DNA from: Burkholderia sp. Ac-20365
GTDB lineage: Bacteria; Pseudomonadota; Gammaproteobacteria; Burkholderiales; Burkholderiaceae
Reading direction: 5' to 3'
Assembly: GCF_017104715.1 (NCBI RefSeq)
Contig: NZ_JAAGPI010000001.1
Coordinates: 496,001-560,000 of the forward strand
Length of the DNA stretch: 64,000 bases
Shown here: positions 61,629-64,000 of the stretch, in pieces
Numbering within the stretch: position 1 is the first letter of the stretch
How the letters are laid out: every line of letters begins with the position of its first letter
Position numbers and translations under genes: made by a program
Notes under the pieces: generated by a model
What the model was told of the DNA's origin: nothing
Database searches by the model: none
The model's input: only the letters and a program-made list of their open reading frames with translations

Positions 61629-61838
61629 GAGTAGCGTGGTGGCGGAGAGCGGGCGCTTGTGCGAAGCGTTGAATGAGTATGGGCACTAGCATGCAGGCCC
61701 ATAAATCCTGACGCAATACGTGATTGCGATGGTTGGCATTGGCTGGCGCAATCAGGCATGAGCGTGCAATTCAGCAATCGACATGACCCCGCTTCGCGCA
61801 CACTCGAAGCCTCCACCGTACGCATCGTGCGGGCCGCA

Positions 61839-61867
61839 TTGCGAAGTGCTTTGCATCTGCTTCGCAA
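61839..61867. promoter_or_regulatory. Inverted repeat, candidate LysR operator for the FUSC gene
   Basis: TTGCGAAG (61839-61846) and CTTCGCAA (61860-61867) are perfect inverted copies with a 13-base spacer, 45 bp before the FUSC start, where a LysR activator should bind. The T-N11-A pattern lies inside. Confidence 0.55.
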
Positions 61868-61912
61868 CAAAGGCCGCGATGCCGTACCGATCTACAGAAT
61901 ACGGACATCCCT

Positions 61913-64000
61913 ATGAATCCCGATGCAGGCATCGCGGCGCCGCTGCGATGGCGTGACGAACTCAGGCAATACTGGAGCGACGATTATCCGCGCTTCAGGC
62001 ATGTCGCAAAGGTTGCGCTCGCCGCGACACTCGCGATGGGCCTGTGCATGCGTCTCGAACTGCGTGGACCCGGCACGGCGATGGTGTCGTGCATCGTCGT
62101 GATGATGTTCCAGCAAAGCGGCATGGTGATCGCGCGGGGATTCTATCGCGGGCTCGGCATGCTGTGCGGCAGTCTCGCGGGCCTGGTGCTGGTGTCGCTG
62201 TTTTCGCAGGCGTCGTGGCTCTTTCTGATCGTGCTGGCCGCGTGGATTGGTCTGTGCGTGTTCGGTTCGTCGTACTTCCGCAATTTTCAGTCGTATGGTT
62301 TTCTGCTGACGGGTTATGCAACGGCGATCACGTCGTTGCCCACGCTGTCGAATCCGTACGGCGTGTTCGACAATCTGGTCTATACCGTCAGTGAAGTGGT
62401 GATCGGCGTGTCGTGCGCGAGTCTCGTCAGCGCGCTGATCCTGCCGCGCCGTGTGACGCCCGATCTTTTCGCGGCGAGCAGCGGCAATGTGGGGCATCTG
62501 TTCGCGGCCATTCACACGTTGCTGGGCACCGCGCCGCCAAAAGACGGCTTCGGCACGATGCTCGATCTTCTGCGCGAGCGCGCGAATGTGCAGGGCCTGC
62601 GGGTCGGCGCCGTGTTCGAAGACCCGTCGATCCGCCTGCAGAATCACGCGTTTATCAAGCTCGATACGAGTTTCGTCGATACGCTTGCGTCGGCGCATGC
62701 GTTGCATCAGGTGATCGGGCAGGCGTCCGTCGAAGTGGGCTCGCGCGCGATGCAAGCCGCGAATGAGATGATCGGCGCGTTGCTTGCCATCGTGCCGGAC
62801 GGCATCGCGCCGGGTGCATCGCCGGAGATGCAACTCGATGCGTTGTCGGCGCCGCTCGCGGACTTCGAGCGTTCGCTGAAAGCGCGCATCGATGCCGCAT
62901 TGAAACTGCTCGAAGACGAACCCGCGTCGCAGCGCATCTTCGTCGAAATGACGGGTGCGGCGATGCATGGCTTCATCGGCAATCTGCGCGAACTATGCCG
63001 CAGCTTCGTCGAAGCGCGGCGCGCTGATCCGCGCGCGCGCCAGCAATCGGTGCTGCGTCTGCTCACGCATATCGACAGCACGCGTGCTACGTCGAACCGC
63101 GCGGCGGCCATCATCAACGGCCTGCGCGCGGCGACGGCCGTGCTGTCGGTGGGCGCGATGTGGCTCGCGTCGGGCTGGGTCGGCGGATCGAGCGCGCTGG
63201 TTTCCGTTGCGATCGTCAGCGCGCTGTTCACGCTGGCGCCCGATCCCGTCGTCGCAAGCTGGCAGATGTTCTGCGGCTGCGTGGCGGGCGCGATAGTCGG
63301 CTTCGGCTTCGCGTTTTTCGTCTTTCCGCTGTTCGACAGCTTCGCGTTGCTGGCAGCGTGTATCGCGTTTCCGATCGTCGTCAGCAGCTATCTGAATACG
63401 TTTCCGAAGACGGCCACACTCGGTCTCGGCTTCGGCGTGTTCTTCTGCTACACGGTCAACATCGCGAATCCCGTCACATATCATCCCGCGCAATTTCTCG
63501 ACACGGCTTTTGGCCTGTCGCTCGGTATCGCCGCTGCCGCCGTCGCGTTTTCGACGATCGTGCCGCTTGCGGGCGACTGGATTTCGCGGCAATACCTGAA
63601 GCAGATCCGCGCGCTGCTTGCCAGGTCCGCGCTCGACGACGACCTCGAAGCGCTGTCCCCACGGTTCGAGTCTGGCATGCGCGGCTTCATCATGCGGATC
63701 GCGTCGGCGCCAGCAGGAGAGCGTGTCGATCAGACGCGGCTCGTCGCATCGGCATTCGCGGCGCTCGAAGTGGGCCGCGCGATGATCGTGATTCGGAAGG
63801 ACACAGCGCGTTTGGCCGCGCATTTGCCCGAAGGCTGGCACGCGCGCGAGGATGAATGGCTCGATGCGATGGCCGACGTGTTCGCCGCTGCGAGTGCGCA
63901 GGCACGCGACCGGGCGTTGCAGGCGACAGAGCACGCGCAACGCGCACTTGCGCTGGTCGAATTCGACGATGCATCGGCCGATGCGTTGATTGCGAAGCGG
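61913..64000 (+). CDS. FUSC family (fusaric-acid-resistance/AaeB-type) efflux protein, N-terminal part
   Basis: At least 696 residues, cut by the right edge. FUSC-type inner-membrane efflux protein: an N-terminal block of six helices (VALAATLAMGLCMRLEL, GTAMVSCIVVMMFQQSG, VLVSLFSQASWLFLIVLAAW and others), a long cytoplasmic region (LLRERANVQGLRVGAVFEDP onward) and a second helix block (GLRAATAVLSVGAMW, FCGCVAGAIVGFGFAFF). The layout matches AaeB/FusC pumps, which expel aromatic acids. Typical partners AaeA and AaeX are not seen in the window; they may follow. The reading stays open to 64000. Probably activated by the divergent LysR. Confidence 0.88.
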   Translation, partial: MNPDAGIAAPLRWRDELRQYWSDDYPRFRHVAKVALAATLAMGLCMRLELRGPGTAMVSCIVVMMFQQSGMVIARGFYRGLGMLCGSLAGLVLVSLFSQASWLFLIVLAAWIGLCVFGSSYFRNFQSYGFLLTGYATAITSLPTLSNPYGVFDNLVYTVSEVVIGVSCASLVSALILPRRVTPDLFAASSGNVGHLFAAIHTLLGTAPPKDGFGTMLDLLRERANVQGLRVGAVFEDPSIRLQNHAFIKLDTSFVDTLASAHALHQVIGQASVEVGSRAMQAANEMIGALLAIVPDGIAPGASPEMQLDALSAPLADFERSLKARIDAALKLLEDEPASQRIFVEMTGAAMHGFIGNLRELCRSFVEARRADPRARQQSVLRLLTHIDSTRATSNRAAAIINGLRAATAVLSVGAMWLASGWVGGSSALVSVAIVSALFTLAPDPVVASWQMFCGCVAGAIVGFGFAFFVFPLFDSFALLAACIAFPIVVSSYLNTFPKTATLGLGFGVFFCYTVNIANPVTYHPAQFLDTAFGLSLGIAAAAVAFSTIVPLAGDWISRQYLKQIRALLARSALDDDLEALSPRFESGMRGFIMRIASAPAGERVDQTRLVASAFAALEVGRAMIVIRKDTARLAAHLPEGWHAREDEWLDAMADVFAAASAQARDRALQATEHAQRALALVEFDDASADALIAKR

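Noticed and set aside
62993..63940. Minus-strand frame inside the FUSC gene
   Set aside because: The plus-strand FUSC reading is uninterrupted from 61913 to the end with helix-rich composition; the antisense frame is a shadow.

Overview
The window is chromosomal DNA of a high-G+C betaproteobacterium, most likely Paraburkholderia, Caballeronia or a close relative. The evidence is the codon bias, a Burkholderia-type general porin, a DUF3563 miniprotein, phasin and PhaB of polyhydroxybutyrate metabolism, an AAHS aromatic-acid transporter, seven LysR regulators, and two copies of an intergenic repeat whose arms resemble sequence I recall as common in this group (from memory, not searched). I saw no rRNA, tRNA, CRISPR array, phage or transposase gene.

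Layout. 1-8.6 kb: a catabolic island on the minus strand (class III aminotransferase, Lrp regulator, tartrate/D-malate dehydrogenase, succinate-semialdehyde-type dehydrogenase, AstE/AspA deacylase, cupin, polyamine-type binding protein, GMC oxidoreductase running off the left edge) with a divergent LysR. 8.8-9.5 kb: composite repeat A. 9.5-13.4 kb: ghrA, a GNAT protein, a UspA protein and small unknowns. 13.6-19.0 kb: a translationally coupled signalling cassette (hybrid kinase, receiver-PAS-HisKA_3 kinase, NarL-type regulator) followed by an exported solute-binding-like protein. 19.3-21.2 kb: phasin, phaB and a 52-residue membrane protein. 21.3-27.0 kb: a LysR with two DNA-binding domains, a GntR regulator, an aromatic-acid transporter, a membrane protein and a porin. 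27.1-34.6 kb: surE, a Tat-exported purple-acid-type phosphatase, an aminotransferase, a hydrolase, a lone ParA and an OmpW protein. 34.6-38.9 kb: visibly more A+T-rich DNA with an immunity-like gene, a possible toxin tail, a quinone reductase/LysR pair and a GH35 beta-galactosidase facing a GH36-like enzyme. 40.9-51.9 kb: transporters, SDR, LysR genes, a cell-wall pair (M23 peptidase and PBP7-type endopeptidase), and a secreted protein coupled to an orphan Rieske protein. 52.2-53.1 kb: composite repeat B. 53.1-64 kb: LysR, HD-fold protein, cNMP-binding/thioredoxin-reductase fusion, metallo-beta-lactamase-fold protein, a short winged-helix/ATPase regulator, and a LysR divergent from an FUSC efflux protein cut by the right edge.

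How the genes work together. The left island looks like uptake and stepwise degradation of a nitrogenous compound that passes through an acylated intermediate and a semialdehyde; four of its families match the ectoine-degradation set (DoeB, DoeC, DoeD, DoeX), but the ring-opening enzyme is not visible. The 13.6-19.0 kb cassette would sense an exported-protein or membrane cue and end in a LuxR-type output. The two operons at 45.8-49.1 kb each have a YTTAAK-N5-YTTAAK direct repeat upstream, which suggests shared control by a PmrA/QseB-type regulator. The two composite repeats are the most unusual DNA structures here: about 0.73-0.87 kb, with long inverted arms, a conserved core containing a second 17-bp inverted repeat, and each ending a few bases from the stop codon of a minus-strand gene.
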